A stretch of DNA of 64,000 nucleotides from Tenacibaculum agarivorans (GTDB lineage Bacteria > Bacteroidota > Bacteroidia > Flavobacteriales > Flavobacteriaceae): NCBI RefSeq assembly GCF_001936575.1, contig NZ_MSMP01000004.1, forward strand, positions 124,001 to 188,000, in the 5' to 3' direction. A model generated the notes under the pieces. It was not told the DNA's origin. It made no database searches and saw only the letters and a list, made by a program, of their open reading frames with translations. Below are positions 56,307 to 64,000 of the stretch, piece after piece. Each line of letters starts with the position of its first letter. The first letter of the stretch is position 1. A program made the position numbers and the translations under genes.

Positions 56307-59033
56307 TTATGCCTTTTTAAATTGATTTGGTGTTTTGTTATACTTATTCTTAAAAGCTGTAGAAAAATAGTTTGGAGATGAAAATCCAACAGAATAAGCG
56401 ATATCTGCAATACTTAAATTAGGTTCATTCAATAACATCTCTTTCCCTCTTTCTAATTTAATATTTTGTATATAATCACTAATCGTAATACCCAATACTG
56501 CTTTAATTTTACGATATAATTGAACTCGAGAAATCCCTAACTCTTCTGCTAAAATTTCCACAGTAAATGTAGAATCATCTAAGTTTTTAGTAATCAATTC
56601 ATCTATTTTATTAATAAATGCCGTTTCTTTATTTTTCTTCTCTTTACTTTTTGTTTTTACTACAGTAACTTTACTCAGATCAAGAGATTCTTTAAAGTGT
56701 TTTTGTAACTTTTTTCTATTGTAAAGTAATGTTTCTAAAGATTGAAACAACACCGATAAATTAAACGGTTTGGTTAAAAACATATCTACTCCAGATTTCA
56801 AACCTTTAATATGTGCTTCATCAGATCCTAATGCAGTAAGTATTAATACAGGTATATGAGAAGTTCTCTCGTCTTTTTTAACAAAATCACAAATTTCAAA
56901 ACCACTTTTTTGAGGTAAATTAACATCGCTAATAATTATATCTGGTATTACCTCTAATATCGTTTTCTCTACTTCTATTCCATCTGATTCACGTACAATA
57001 TATAATTCTGATAACTTCGTTTTAAGAAAATCTCTTAGGTCTATATTATCTTCAATGATCAACAAGGTTTCTTTTTCTTTCTTTTCTTTATTCGTTGTTT
57101 TTACATCAATAAATGAAGTTTCTTTAATTACATCTACTTTTTCTATTTCTCCTGTAATTACAATTTCTTCAGGTTTTAAATGTGATTTACCTTTGGGTAA
57201 ACGAATAATAAATTCGGCCCCTTCATTTTTTCTTGAATCGACTTTAATACTTCCTCCATGAAGCTTGATATACTCTTTTGTTAAATATAAACCAATCCCT
57301 GAACTTGATTGTTTATTATTAGAACCTTGGTAAAATTGATTAAAAATCTTCTCTTTTTCATTATCAGGTATTCCTATTCCAGAGTCTTTTACCGTAATAA
57401 ACATATTCTTTGAATCCTCTTGTAAAGAAACCTTTACTTCACCTTTTAACGGAGTGAATTTAAAAGCATTGGATATCAAATTGAATAACACATTATCAAA
57501 CAAATCTCTGTCTATAAATACCTCTTTTTCTTTCAATTCAGAATGAAAATTGAAATCAATTTCCTTTTTCTGTGCTTCTGAAGTAAAATCTGAAAAAATA
57601 ACAGAAACGAAGGATTCTAAATTTGTTTTTGAAGCTTTTAACTTGAAATTTCTACTTTCAACTCGTCTAAAATCTAATAATTGATTAATCATTCTTAATA
57701 ACCTTTTCGAATTATTATAAATTAGATTAAACTCTTTAGGCTTTTCAAATTCATCAGAAATGATGAGCGATTCTGTTGATGATAAGATTAAAGAAATAGG
57801 GGTTTTAAAATCGTGTGATACACCTGTAAAGAAATTATTGGTAGTTTCATTAGTAATTCTTAAATCTTCAGCAATTTGTTCAATTTCTTTTTTCTGGCTA
57901 TCAATTTGATCAATCAACTTTACTAATAAACGCTTTTGTTTAGTTAGCTTTCTCTTTGCTAAAAAAGTTATAATTAAAAGGCTAATTATAATACCTAAGA
58001 AAATTAATGTTGCGATTAAAAATTGTGATTGAGATTTATACAATTGAATTTGCTCATCTATTCTAAATTGCTGCTTCTCTATATCTAACTCTTGAGTATG
58101 AATTAGTGATAATTGACGATTTAATAATTCAACATTTGTAGCATCTACAACTACTGAAGGTAATTTATATTGTTTTTCAACAGTTTTACCATTGATTAAT
58201 TCAATGGCAGTTTTAAATGCTTCTTTTCCTCCTGTTGAATTTAAAATTGTTGCTTCTAAAATATCTTTCTGGACTAGATCAATTCCTCCATTCTCTGCAT
58301 TCAATCCACCAACACCAACAAGTTTTATACTATTTACAAGTCCAACATCTTTTAATGTTGTATAAGCTTCATAAGCTAACTCATCTGAATGTGCAAAAAT
58401 GTAGTCAATATTCTTGTTTTCAACTAATAGTTTCTTTAATTTTTCTTTAATCCCAGAACCATCATAACTATCTTGTATAGCAGCAACTACATTTAAATTA
58501 TCGTATTTATTAACGTAAGTATTAAATCCTTTGCTCTTTTGTTTAGTTGGTGTGGTTCCTGCCCAACCTTTAATTTCTGCTATGTTTAACTCTTTTTTCA
58601 ATGATTGAAAAAACTTTCCTGCGTTCACTCCTACTTCATAATTATCGACACCAATAAACGTAGAATACTTATCAATTTCTCTATCTAAAACTATGACTGG
58701 TATTTTTTTATTAAGCGCCTTGTTTATAATAGCCCTTAGTGGCTTTGGAGCTATTGGAGAAACAATAATAGCATCTACATTTTGAGCAATAAAATTTTCT
58801 ATATCTGCAATTTGTTTATCAACATCTGATTCGGAATCAACTACTAGCAGTTTAGTATCTCCGTGGAAACCAGCTTCTATTTGCATAGATTGAACTACCG
58901 CTTTTTTCCAGTTTTTATTTGAAGAAAATTGTGAAAAACCTATTATAAACTCTTTATCGCCATTAGAGTTTTCGCATCCTAATATTATTAAAGATAGTAA
59001 TACTAAAAACGCTCTTTTAATTATCGTTTTCAA
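56307..59033 (-). CDS. Hybrid two-component system (HTCS): periplasmic binding domain, histidine kinase, receiver, AraC
   Basis: A 908-residue one-protein regulator. Order: signal/lipobox-like start (SLIILGC, Cys20), sugar-binding-protein-like periplasmic domain (about 26-310, IIGFSQFSSNKNWKKAVVQSM, IDYIFAHSDELAYEAYTTLKD), TM 338-358, HisKA with His407 (GVSHDFKTPISLI), HATPase (NLISNAFKFTPLKG, DSGIGIPD, GIGLYLTK), receiver with Asp703 (IISDVNLPQ) and Lys755 in FLTKPF, and C-terminal AraC HTHs (ELGISRVQLYRKIKAVLG, IADIAYSVGFSSPNYFSTAF). It should sense a periplasmic sugar and switch on a utilisation locus. No SusCD pair or glycosidase is next to it. Confidence 0.95.
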   Translation of the reverse strand: MKTIIKRAFLVLLSLIILGCENSNGDKEFIIGFSQFSSNKNWKKAVVQSMQIEAGFHGDTKLLVVDSESDVDKQIADIENFIAQNVDAIIVSPIAPKPLRAIINKALNKKIPVIVLDREIDKYSTFIGVDNYEVGVNAGKFFQSLKKELNIAEIKGWAGTTPTKQKSKGFNTYVNKYDNLNVVAAIQDSYDGSGIKEKLKKLLVENKNIDYIFAHSDELAYEAYTTLKDVGLVNSIKLVGVGGLNAENGGIDLVQKDILEATILNSTGGKEAFKTAIELINGKTVEKQYKLPSVVVDATNVELLNRQLSLIHTQELDIEKQQFRIDEQIQLYKSQSQFLIATLIFLGIIISLLIITFLAKRKLTKQKRLLVKLIDQIDSQKKEIEQIAEDLRITNETTNNFFTGVSHDFKTPISLILSSTESLIISDEFEKPKEFNLIYNNSKRLLRMINQLLDFRRVESRNFKLKASKTNLESFVSVIFSDFTSEAQKKEIDFNFHSELKEKEVFIDRDLFDNVLFNLISNAFKFTPLKGEVKVSLQEDSKNMFITVKDSGIGIPDNEKEKIFNQFYQGSNNKQSSSGIGLYLTKEYIKLHGGSIKVDSRKNEGAEFIIRLPKGKSHLKPEEIVITGEIEKVDVIKETSFIDVKTTNKEKKEKETLLIIEDNIDLRDFLKTKLSELYIVRESDGIEVEKTILEVIPDIIISDVNLPQKSGFEICDFVKKDERTSHIPVLILTALGSDEAHIKGLKSGVDMFLTKPFNLSVLFQSLETLLYNRKKLQKHFKESLDLSKVTVVKTKSKEKKNKETAFINKIDELITKNLDDSTFTVEILAEELGISRVQLYRKIKAVLGITISDYIQNIKLERGKEMLLNEPNLSIADIAYSVGFSSPNYFSTAFKNKYNKTPNQFKKA

Positions 59034-59192
59034 ATTCAGAGGGTTTGATTTTTGTTTGCTAAGCTAAAAATTAAAAGACGAAATCACAAAATATCAAATT
59101 TTAAAATGCATCATAATAACACAACAAATAATGAATAAAGGCTTTTAAAGAAGATATTATTTTAAAAAATTACTTGATTTGTAGGTAACAAA

Positions 59193-59219
59193 AAAACCGA
59201 GATTAAAAATCTCGGTTTT
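59193..59219 (-). terminator. Terminator belonging to a (displaced) tRNA gene
   Basis: AAAACCGAGAT / ATCTCGGTTTT, an 11-bp perfect stem with 5-nt loop. Read on the minus strand it stands directly after the tRNA 3'-end-like sequence at 59229-59253 and is followed by a T-run (the plus-strand A-run at 59190-59196), as for an ordinary tRNA terminator. Bases 59034-59190 hold nothing I can name. Confidence 0.75.
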
Positions 59220-59228
59220 GTCTTTCAG

Positions 59229-59253
59229 TACGGGTGAAGGAACTCAAACCCTT
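59229..59253 (-). other. tRNA 3'-end fragment; probable attachment site (left junction of the element)
   Basis: On the minus strand the bases read AAGGGTTTGAGTTCCTT (59253-59237), a T-stem (5 bp, one G-U pair) with 7-base loop TTTGAGT that is one base from the canonical TTCRANY, followed by a 7-base acceptor strand CACCCGT and discriminator A. The D and anticodon arms are missing upstream (59254-59310 does not fold as a tRNA). This is what remains at one end when an element inserts at the 3' end of a tRNA gene and brings its own copy. Species of tRNA not determined. Confidence 0.6.
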
Positions 59254-59349
59254 GATTTATATTGAATCTCACAAAACACTACCAATACACATAAACCACT
59301 TATATCAACAAAGTTAAATCATATTTAATAAGATTTTGAATTTTATTGA

Positions 59350-59404
59350 TTCATTATAATTCATCATAGCTCATCAAATTTCGGGGTAAAAATCGGGGTA
59401 AAAA
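59350..59404 (+). repeat. Short tandem repeats before the integrase gene
   Basis: Three degenerate 10-base units (TTCATTATAA, TTCATCATAG, CTCATCAAAT; 59350-59379) are followed by two perfect 12-base units TCGGGGTAAAAA (59381-59392 and 59393-59404). Their place between the att-like sequence and the integrase start fits arm-type binding sites for the integrase or directionality factor (inference). Confidence 0.55.
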
Positions 59405-59444
59405 TCACATTCACTTTCTTATATTTACCAAAAAGTAATTGCTC

Positions 59445-60749
59445 ATGCCTACCTCTAGCTACCGAATAAAGACTGATAGTAAATTCAACTCAATTTATCT
59501 TAGATTCAAAGAAGGGAAACTTGACCTTGAAGTGTCAACAAAAATAAAAGTACCTAGAGGTAAATGGAGTGCGAAACTCCAGAAAATTAATCACACGGAC
59601 GAAATTAACTACAAAGAACTTAATAAGAAACTCAAGCAGTTAAAAGTGCATGTAGAAAATCAATATAGTACAGATTCACTAGAAGGCATCATTATAGATA
59701 ACAAATGGTTAAAAAGTAATATTAACAACTTTTTAAATCGAGTCACTCTTAACAAGAGTTTGGATGAAAAATTATTTTTTACAGCATTCTTTCAATCATT
59801 TATAGACAGTGCCAAGAAACGAATTAAACATCCCAAAAATCCAATTAAAAAAAAAACAGTCCAACATTACCAAACTACAAAAAATAAAATTGAAGCTTAT
59901 GAAAAGTATCATGGTAAACATTTGAAATTAGAAGATATAAATATAAAATTCCACACAGACTTTATCGAATATCTTGAAATAGAACAATACTTAAACCCTA
60001 ACACAATTGGTGGCTACATAGATGTTATTAAGCATGTATGTAATAAGGCTTTATTAAAAGGCTACAGTATTAATAGCGAATTTAAAAGCTCAGAGTTTTA
60101 CACACCTTCTAATGAAACGTTAGACCCTTATTTGACATTAGAAGAAATCCACAAAATAAACATGTTTAACTTCTCTCAAGACTATCTTGACAACGCCAGA
60201 GACTGGCTAATAATATCTGTCTGGACTGGACTTAGGGTTTCCGATTTACTTACCCTAACAAAAACTAACTTGGATAATGACTTTATTAAAAAAGATACGC
60301 TTAAAACTAAGTTTCCAGTAATCATACCTCTCCACAATCAAGTAAAAAAGATATTAAACAAAAGAAACGGCAATTTTCCCAGAAAAATTAGTAACCAAAA
60401 ATATAACAACTACATAAAGGAAGTTTGTAAAGAAGCTGGAATCACTAATATTATTAAAGGTGGAAAAATCTGTGCACAAATAAAAGTAAAGAACGGTGTG
60501 AAAGAAACTGTATATAGAAAAACAATTGGCAAATACCCCAAATACGAACTAATTACAAGCCATATTGGTCGAAGAAGTTTCGCAACTAATCACTATGGTA
60601 AACTAGACACTTTAACACTAATGAAAATCACGGGACACAAAACAGAGAAACAGTTTCTAGACTACATCAAGATAACACCTAAAGAATATGCAATAAAACT
60701 AAAAGCCTATTGGGAAAATATTAATTTTAATGATTTTATAAACAGTTAG
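59445..60749 (+). CDS. Tyrosine-type site-specific recombinase (integrase)
   Basis: Start at ATG 59445 (MPTSSYRIKTDSKFNSIYLRFKEGK); the upstream TTG is unlikely. The 434-residue integrase has an N-terminal arm-binding-like domain, a SAM-like core-binding domain (about 110-220, FFQSFIDSAKKRIKHP...NTIGGYIDVIKHVCNKAL) and the catalytic domain with Arg in SVWTGLRVSDLLTL, Lys in the beta-hairpin, H-x-x-R in SHIGRRSFATNHYG, His in KITGHKTEKQFLDYIKI and nucleophile Tyr in LDYI. This is the Bacteroidota conjugative/mobilisable-element type. It sits right after the att-like site. Confidence 0.93.
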   Translation: MPTSSYRIKTDSKFNSIYLRFKEGKLDLEVSTKIKVPRGKWSAKLQKINHTDEINYKELNKKLKQLKVHVENQYSTDSLEGIIIDNKWLKSNINNFLNRVTLNKSLDEKLFFTAFFQSFIDSAKKRIKHPKNPIKKKTVQHYQTTKNKIEAYEKYHGKHLKLEDINIKFHTDFIEYLEIEQYLNPNTIGGYIDVIKHVCNKALLKGYSINSEFKSSEFYTPSNETLDPYLTLEEIHKINMFNFSQDYLDNARDWLIISVWTGLRVSDLLTLTKTNLDNDFIKKDTLKTKFPVIIPLHNQVKKILNKRNGNFPRKISNQKYNNYIKEVCKEAGITNIIKGGKICAQIKVKNGVKETVYRKTIGKYPKYELITSHIGRRSFATNHYGKLDTLTLMKITGHKTEKQFLDYIKITPKEYAIKLKAYWENINFNDFINS

Positions 60750-60763
60750 TAATATACAATTTA

Positions 60764-61627
60764 ATGGAAGAAAATAAATCACAAGACAACTTTAGCAAAC
60801 TGTTTAAAAAGTATAATGATTCAAATTATGTTAAATATTTGTATGCTAATCGAAGGGAGAATGTTGATATAGGTTTAGTAAAACACCCCTTTTCTTTTGT
60901 CAAAAAAAAATTCATTGAAAACATCAACTATAGTGAATCAAATTCATTTGAATCCTTATTACACTTTAAAAACGAAATTGACTCTAAATTTACAAATGCT
61001 TACAACTGCTTTGAACTAGAGTACAGTATTCTAACTACAGACAAAAGCAAATATTTAAACAAAATTATAAATTACTTACTTGAATGCATTCAAGCAATAC
61101 CGAATAGCCAGAACAAGGAAGTTGAACACCATAATTCAATCATTACTTATGCAATCATGGGAATCTTAGCAAAGATTTCCTTGTCCCACATTCATATTCA
61201 TATCAACAAAACTAATCGAAAAAAGTTATCTAAATGGTATAAGTTAGAAGAACCCATTCTATCATTTGAATCAATAAGCATCGTGGGTGACAAAAGGTTT
61301 CAATCATTATATTATGACCACATGGGGTCTTTTATCAACCAATTTAATACAGATTGGTATGTCTTTAAAGCATTGTTTTTAGGAAAGCCTTTAGAAAAAA
61401 AAATTGACTGGAAAGATGGTAAATCCTCTCTATATTTCTTCATTAAACTACTTATCAATTCTAAAGTAATTGTGAATCCAAAAAACAAGCATTGGCAAAT
61501 CACAGCTGAATTTTTTCTGGTTAAAAATGAAACCATCAGTGCTAGCGATATGCTTAATCAAAAACCAACTACAGACAAGAGAAAAATAGCAAAGCTTAAA
61601 AAATTTGTCAGTTTAATAAATTGGTAA
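60764..61627 (+). CDS. Element protein with RteC-like C-terminal region
   Basis: A 287-residue cytoplasmic protein 14 nt downstream of the integrase. The N-terminal part is helical and unfamiliar, with a HIHIHINK stretch near residue 150. The C-terminal third, YYDHMGSFINQFNTDWYVFKALFLGKPLEKKIDWKDGKSSLYFFIKLLINSKVIV...ITAEFFL, resembles the end of RteC, the CTnDOT regulator that activates excision genes (IDW..GKxxLxxLIxxLxxxxV pattern). Similarity is by memory and moderate, so a role in control of excision is only a suggestion. Confidence 0.55.
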   Translation: MEENKSQDNFSKLFKKYNDSNYVKYLYANRRENVDIGLVKHPFSFVKKKFIENINYSESNSFESLLHFKNEIDSKFTNAYNCFELEYSILTTDKSKYLNKIINYLLECIQAIPNSQNKEVEHHNSIITYAIMGILAKISLSHIHIHINKTNRKKLSKWYKLEEPILSFESISIVGDKRFQSLYYDHMGSFINQFNTDWYVFKALFLGKPLEKKIDWKDGKSSLYFFIKLLINSKVIVNPKNKHWQITAEFFLVKNETISASDMLNQKPTTDKRKIAKLKKFVSLINW

Positions 61628-61766
61628 ACTCTTAGTTTTAAACTATAAGTAGTTTTTGTTTAATATCTTCTAATAAACTCATTTAATAACAGCACTTTAA
61701 CTTTTTAAGTACGACCAAAGACTCTTAGTCTCCTATAAGAGTCTAAAACAAACAAACATGTAAGTG

Positions 61767-61774
61767 TATCTTTG
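61767..61774 (+). promoter_or_regulatory. Putative -7 promoter of the excisionase-primase pair
   Basis: TATCTTTG is an exact TAnnTTTG match 29 nt before ATG 61804. The 175-bp gap from the RteC-like gene contains it and nothing else evident. Confidence 0.45.
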
Positions 61775-61803
61775 CCAGAGAATTAACGGTAAAAATATAA
61801 CGC

Positions 61804-62103
61804 ATGGAAAAAGTAATATTATCAACTTTAAGTGTTGAAGAGCTAACTGAAACGCTTACCCAGAAAATTTTCGCTTTAATAAAAAGTGAAGTCAAATCTA
61901 ATCCTATTAAAACGAAGGAAAAGGAAATTCTTACCAGAGAAGAAACTGCAAAGCTCTGTAATATCAAATCTCTAACCACACTTTGGAACTGGGAACAGGA
62001 TGGTAGGTTAATCCCAGCAATGAGAGCTGGTAAGAAACCACTATACCTTAGGCAAGATGTATTGAATTTCTTAAATATTAAGGAAGGAGACTCTCTTGTT
62101 TAA
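61804..62103 (+). CDS. Excisionase-like helix-turn-helix protein
   Basis: A 99-residue protein with a MerR/excisionase-type HTH in its second half: ILTREETAKLCNIKSLTTLWNWEQDGRLIPAMRAGKKPLYLRQDVLNFL, where TREETAKLCNIKSLTTL is the helix-turn-helix and GRLIPAMRAGKKPLYL the wing. N-terminal third is helical. Such proteins bend DNA at attachment sites and switch integrase to excision, or regulate the following genes. The 3' end overlaps the next gene by 8 nt. Confidence 0.8.
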   Translation: MEKVILSTLSVEELTETLTQKIFALIKSEVKSNPIKTKEKEILTREETAKLCNIKSLTTLWNWEQDGRLIPAMRAGKKPLYLRQDVLNFLNIKEGDSLV

Positions 62104-63313
62104 TTATTATAAAAGCGTTACTAAGTCTAGTACAGTATTAGGCTCAGTAGAATTAGACAAATTCCTTTATACGATTAAGAATGGCAATGAACACTTAGAG
62201 CAGATAAATAAGGCAAGGACGGCTTATACTATAGATAAAAATCAATACAAATTCATAAAATTAAATGAGTTACCATGCTATACTTTAAATTTTCGATTTA
62301 ATAAAATTAGAAAAAACAGCAATATCATAGATAGTACTGGTTTCATTTATTTAGATGTAGATGGTCAAACCAATATTAATTTATCTAATCCAATAATATT
62401 TGCATCATGGCTTTCATTATCTGGTAATGGTAGAGGGATTCTAGTCAAAGTTGAAAATATAAATAGTTCCAATTTTAAAGTCCAATACAACCAAATAGCT
62501 AAAGCTCTGGATATTGATGCAGATGATGGGGCAAGAAAAGCTACCCAACCTAATGTATTATCCTATGACCCTAACCTATATATCAATTATAATTCTGAGA
62601 AATGGTTAGTTGAGTATAAAAAATCTGTAGAAACAGAAAAAGCCCAGCACAGTAGCAATCTTAAAGCAACCAACACTATAGAGACTGTAGTGGACTATTT
62701 TAAGTCATCACTAAGATTTGACAATCTGAGTGACTTGATTGAAAATATTGAGTTTAACGGAGATGTAATACATGATTTTAAAACTAAGGTACTGTATTCT
62801 AAAACCACTATACCTTTTAATGGAATCCAAGAAGGGAAACGCAATACCACCTTAATTGCTATAGCATATCAAATTAAAGCTCTTAATAAAGGAATTACAC
62901 ATGAGACCCTATTTAGGTTGATGCGAAGTATTAATGCTGACCACTGCATCAAACCACTTTCATTAAATGAACTGAATTCTATTGTAAGCTACGCTATTAA
63001 TCAAGAAGACCCAGAACCAATAAAAAACGCTGAAAGACGATTTGTGTTTAATTCTGATTACGATTTGACTACTAAGGAGAAACGTCAAGCGGTTATTAAA
63101 GTGATTAATCAAGATAGAGTAAAGGAAAGTAAACTCAAAATCGAAAAAGCAATTGAACAATGGGATTTTGTTAAAGATGGTATTATAACCCAGAAAGGTC
63201 TAGCAATTAACGCTAAGATGAATATAAAAACGATAAAAAAATATTATCCATCATACAAATCTGAAATACAAAGCTTAAACAAAGAATACAGAACTAACAA
63301 CAAGAGTCCATGA
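62096..63313 (+). CDS. VirE-N/BT4734-like and PriCT-like domain protein (primase-type replication protein)
   Basis: Start at TTG 62096, supported by GGAAGGAG (62082-62089) six bases upstream and by the absence of any in-frame ATG within the conserved N-terminus. The 405-residue protein begins with a BT4734-like VirE N-terminal domain (YTIDKNQYKFIKLNELPCYTLNFRF, DSTGFIYLDVDGQT, ASWLSLSGNGRGILVKVEN, KATQPNVLSYDPNLYIN), followed by a primase C-terminal-like helical domain (IPFNGIQEGKRNTTLIAIAYQIKALNKGITHETLFRLMRSIN, LNSIVSYAINQ). The catalytic helicase part of bigger relatives is absent. Likely needed for replication or priming of the excised element. Strong SD-like sites are unusual in this group. 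Confidence 0.78.
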   Translation: MFNYYKSVTKSSTVLGSVELDKFLYTIKNGNEHLEQINKARTAYTIDKNQYKFIKLNELPCYTLNFRFNKIRKNSNIIDSTGFIYLDVDGQTNINLSNPIIFASWLSLSGNGRGILVKVENINSSNFKVQYNQIAKALDIDADDGARKATQPNVLSYDPNLYINYNSEKWLVEYKKSVETEKAQHSSNLKATNTIETVVDYFKSSLRFDNLSDLIENIEFNGDVIHDFKTKVLYSKTTIPFNGIQEGKRNTTLIAIAYQIKALNKGITHETLFRLMRSINADHCIKPLSLNELNSIVSYAINQEDPEPIKNAERRFVFNSDYDLTTKEKRQAVIKVINQDRVKESKLKIEKAIEQWDFVKDGIITQKGLAINAKMNIKTIKKYYPSYKSEIQSLNKEYRTNNKSP

Positions 63314-63393
63314 TGTTTTGATTTTGAATCGAATTACAATTAAAAAGTTTAAAACAAAATAAAATATTAATAATTAATAAAAAAAGTAAAATC

Positions 63394-63753
63394 ATGAGAG
63401 AAAGAATTAAAGAATTAAGAAGTGAATTAAATTCGATTATTGAAGAGAATGATGAAATAATAGATGTTACGCAATACGGTGATGAAAAACAAATACGGAT
63501 AGTATTTGGTTCAATATCAAAGATGGAAAAGCGATACGATTCATGGAAATCATTAGCACATTCAACAAATTTTAGAGGTAATCCGTATGAAAATAATTCA
63601 TACATGAAAATAGTAGAAGGCAAGTATTTAATAGTTATTTATCCTCCTACATATCTAAATGGTGACTCAAATTGGACAGCTTATAAGGTGAATGAAATAG
63701 ATTATCTCCATACAATAGCGACAATATCTTTGTTCAAAAGAACTGACTCTTGA
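63394..63753 (+). CDS. Hypothetical element protein
   Basis: A 119-residue cytoplasmic protein of unknown function: helical, charged N-terminus (MRERIKELRSELNSIIEENDE) followed by strand-rich sequence with many aromatic residues (VFGSISKMEKRYDSWKSL, YLIVIYPPTYLNGDSNWTAYKV). No known family recognised. It is 80 nt after the primase-like gene and is probably transcribed with it. Confidence 0.55.
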   Translation: MRERIKELRSELNSIIEENDEIIDVTQYGDEKQIRIVFGSISKMEKRYDSWKSLAHSTNFRGNPYENNSYMKIVEGKYLIVIYPPTYLNGDSNWTAYKVNEIDYLHTIATISLFKRTDS

Positions 63754-63771
63754 ATTAAAGAGACTCATTTT

Positions 63772-63999
63772 TTATTCACACTTTAGATAAAGTCGCTGAA
63801 CTTGAATTGGGTTAAACTTTTTACCTCTTCTGGTTGTATATTGAAGTTTATTTAATTTATCTGCAATGGCTTGGAAAGTCATTCCTTCTTTTCGAGCTGA
63901 GCAGATAATGTCCATTGCTTGGATATTGTTCTTATTATTTCTTGCGTTTTCTTTTATTTTTTCAACACCAAGTTTTTGGTATTTACCAAAACCGTTTGG
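63772..63999 (-). CDS. Serine recombinase (resolvase/invertase family), C-terminal end, partial
   Basis: On the minus strand a frame open at the right edge ends with TAA at 63774-63772. The 75 visible residues contain FGKYQKLGVEKIKENARNNKNNIQAMDIICSARKEGMTFQAIADKLNKLQYTTRRGKKFNPIQVQRLYLK. This is the linker and HTH end of Pin-like small serine recombinases (pattern ..G.SL..IA..LN..GY.T.RGK.F....V.R). The catalytic domain would lie past base 64000. It is convergent to the rest of the element's genes. Confidence 0.7.
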   Translation of the reverse strand, partial: PNGFGKYQKLGVEKIKENARNNKNNIQAMDIICSARKEGMTFQAIADKLNKLQYTTRRGKKFNPIQVQRLYLKCE

Positions 64000-64000
64000 A

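Larger units (their letters stand above)
59229..64000. mobile_element. Integrated element (tyrosine-integrase type), left part; continues past the right edge
   Basis: From the tRNA 3'-end fragment onwards the content changes to mobile functions: tyrosine integrase, RteC-like protein, excisionase-like HTH, VirE-N/PriCT primase-like protein and a serine recombinase. No core gene is visible after 59,034. The right junction is not in the window. No relaxase or conjugation gene is seen yet, so integrative mobilisable element, ICE or satellite remain possible. Confidence 0.75.

Noticed and set aside
58217..58450. Leu-rich 77-codon plus-strand frame inside the HTCS gene
   Set aside because: Antisense shadow of the periplasmic binding domain; Leu richness comes from the complementary strand.
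59254..59310. Possible 5' half of a tRNA joined to the T-arm fragment
   Set aside because: On the minus strand no D-stem, anticodon stem or acceptor 5' strand complementary to CACCCGT is found; only the 3' end is tRNA-like.

Overview
The window looks like the chromosome of an AT-rich marine member of the Flavobacteriaceae (Bacteroidota). The evidence is the low G+C, TAnnTTTG-type -7 promoter elements, type IX secretion (T9SS) C-terminal sorting domains, a one-protein hybrid two-component regulator (HTCS), FISUMP-domain proteins and a GG-leader peptide. The genus (Tenacibaculum or Polaribacter-like?) is not decided by sequence alone.

Layout. 1-5,440: small enzymes and decaying genes (a truncated wHTH-type gene at the left edge, two GNATs, a RidA-like protein, a VOC protein, a transglutaminase-like protein), with a HAD-hydrolase stub and a pirin gene broken by an in-frame TAG. 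5,457-23,163: mostly housekeeping: penicillin-acylase family enzyme, DegT aminotransferase and galE, a structured non-coding element, a TetR gene and a CxxC carboxymuconolactone-decarboxylase gene that share one palindromic operator, fabD, a queuosine-precursor transporter, MscS, an orphan OppC-type permease, a thioesterase, a secreted or anchored nuclease, DsbD, TilS, an alpha/beta hydrolase and PabB.

23,386-37,094: the most unusual part. Eight co-directional genes, mostly 3-22 nt apart, encode Sec-exported proteins. Seven are divergent paralogues or relatives of one family I do not recognise (N-module around a YYYLP...PEF.FL.Y signature, C-module rich in beta-strand). The eighth is a double protease: an astacin metallopeptidase joined by a Ser-rich linker to a papain-like (C70-like) cysteine peptidase. 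It reads like a dedicated envelope or extracellular assembly with its own processing enzyme. Downstream are a GG-leader peptide gene, a conserved 56-residue peptide gene missed by simple ORF calling, a T9SS cargo protein, two tandem FISUMP proteins and a TlpA-like thioredoxin.

43,359-59,033: YifB/ComM ATPase, a small redox operon (glutaredoxin-GNAT fusion, conserved 83-residue protein, MsrA), a giant repeat adhesin with a T9SS tail (about 180-bp repeats), a DUF2723 glycosyltransferase with a methyltransferase, and an orphan HTCS.

59,229-64,000 (runs off the right edge): an integrated element. A displaced tRNA 3' end with its old terminator marks the left junction, followed by short repeats, a tyrosine integrase, an RteC-like protein, an excisionase-like HTH protein translationally coupled to a VirE-N/PriCT primase-like protein, a small unknown gene and the C-terminal end of a serine recombinase on the other strand. 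The intact tRNA should lie at the far end outside this window.
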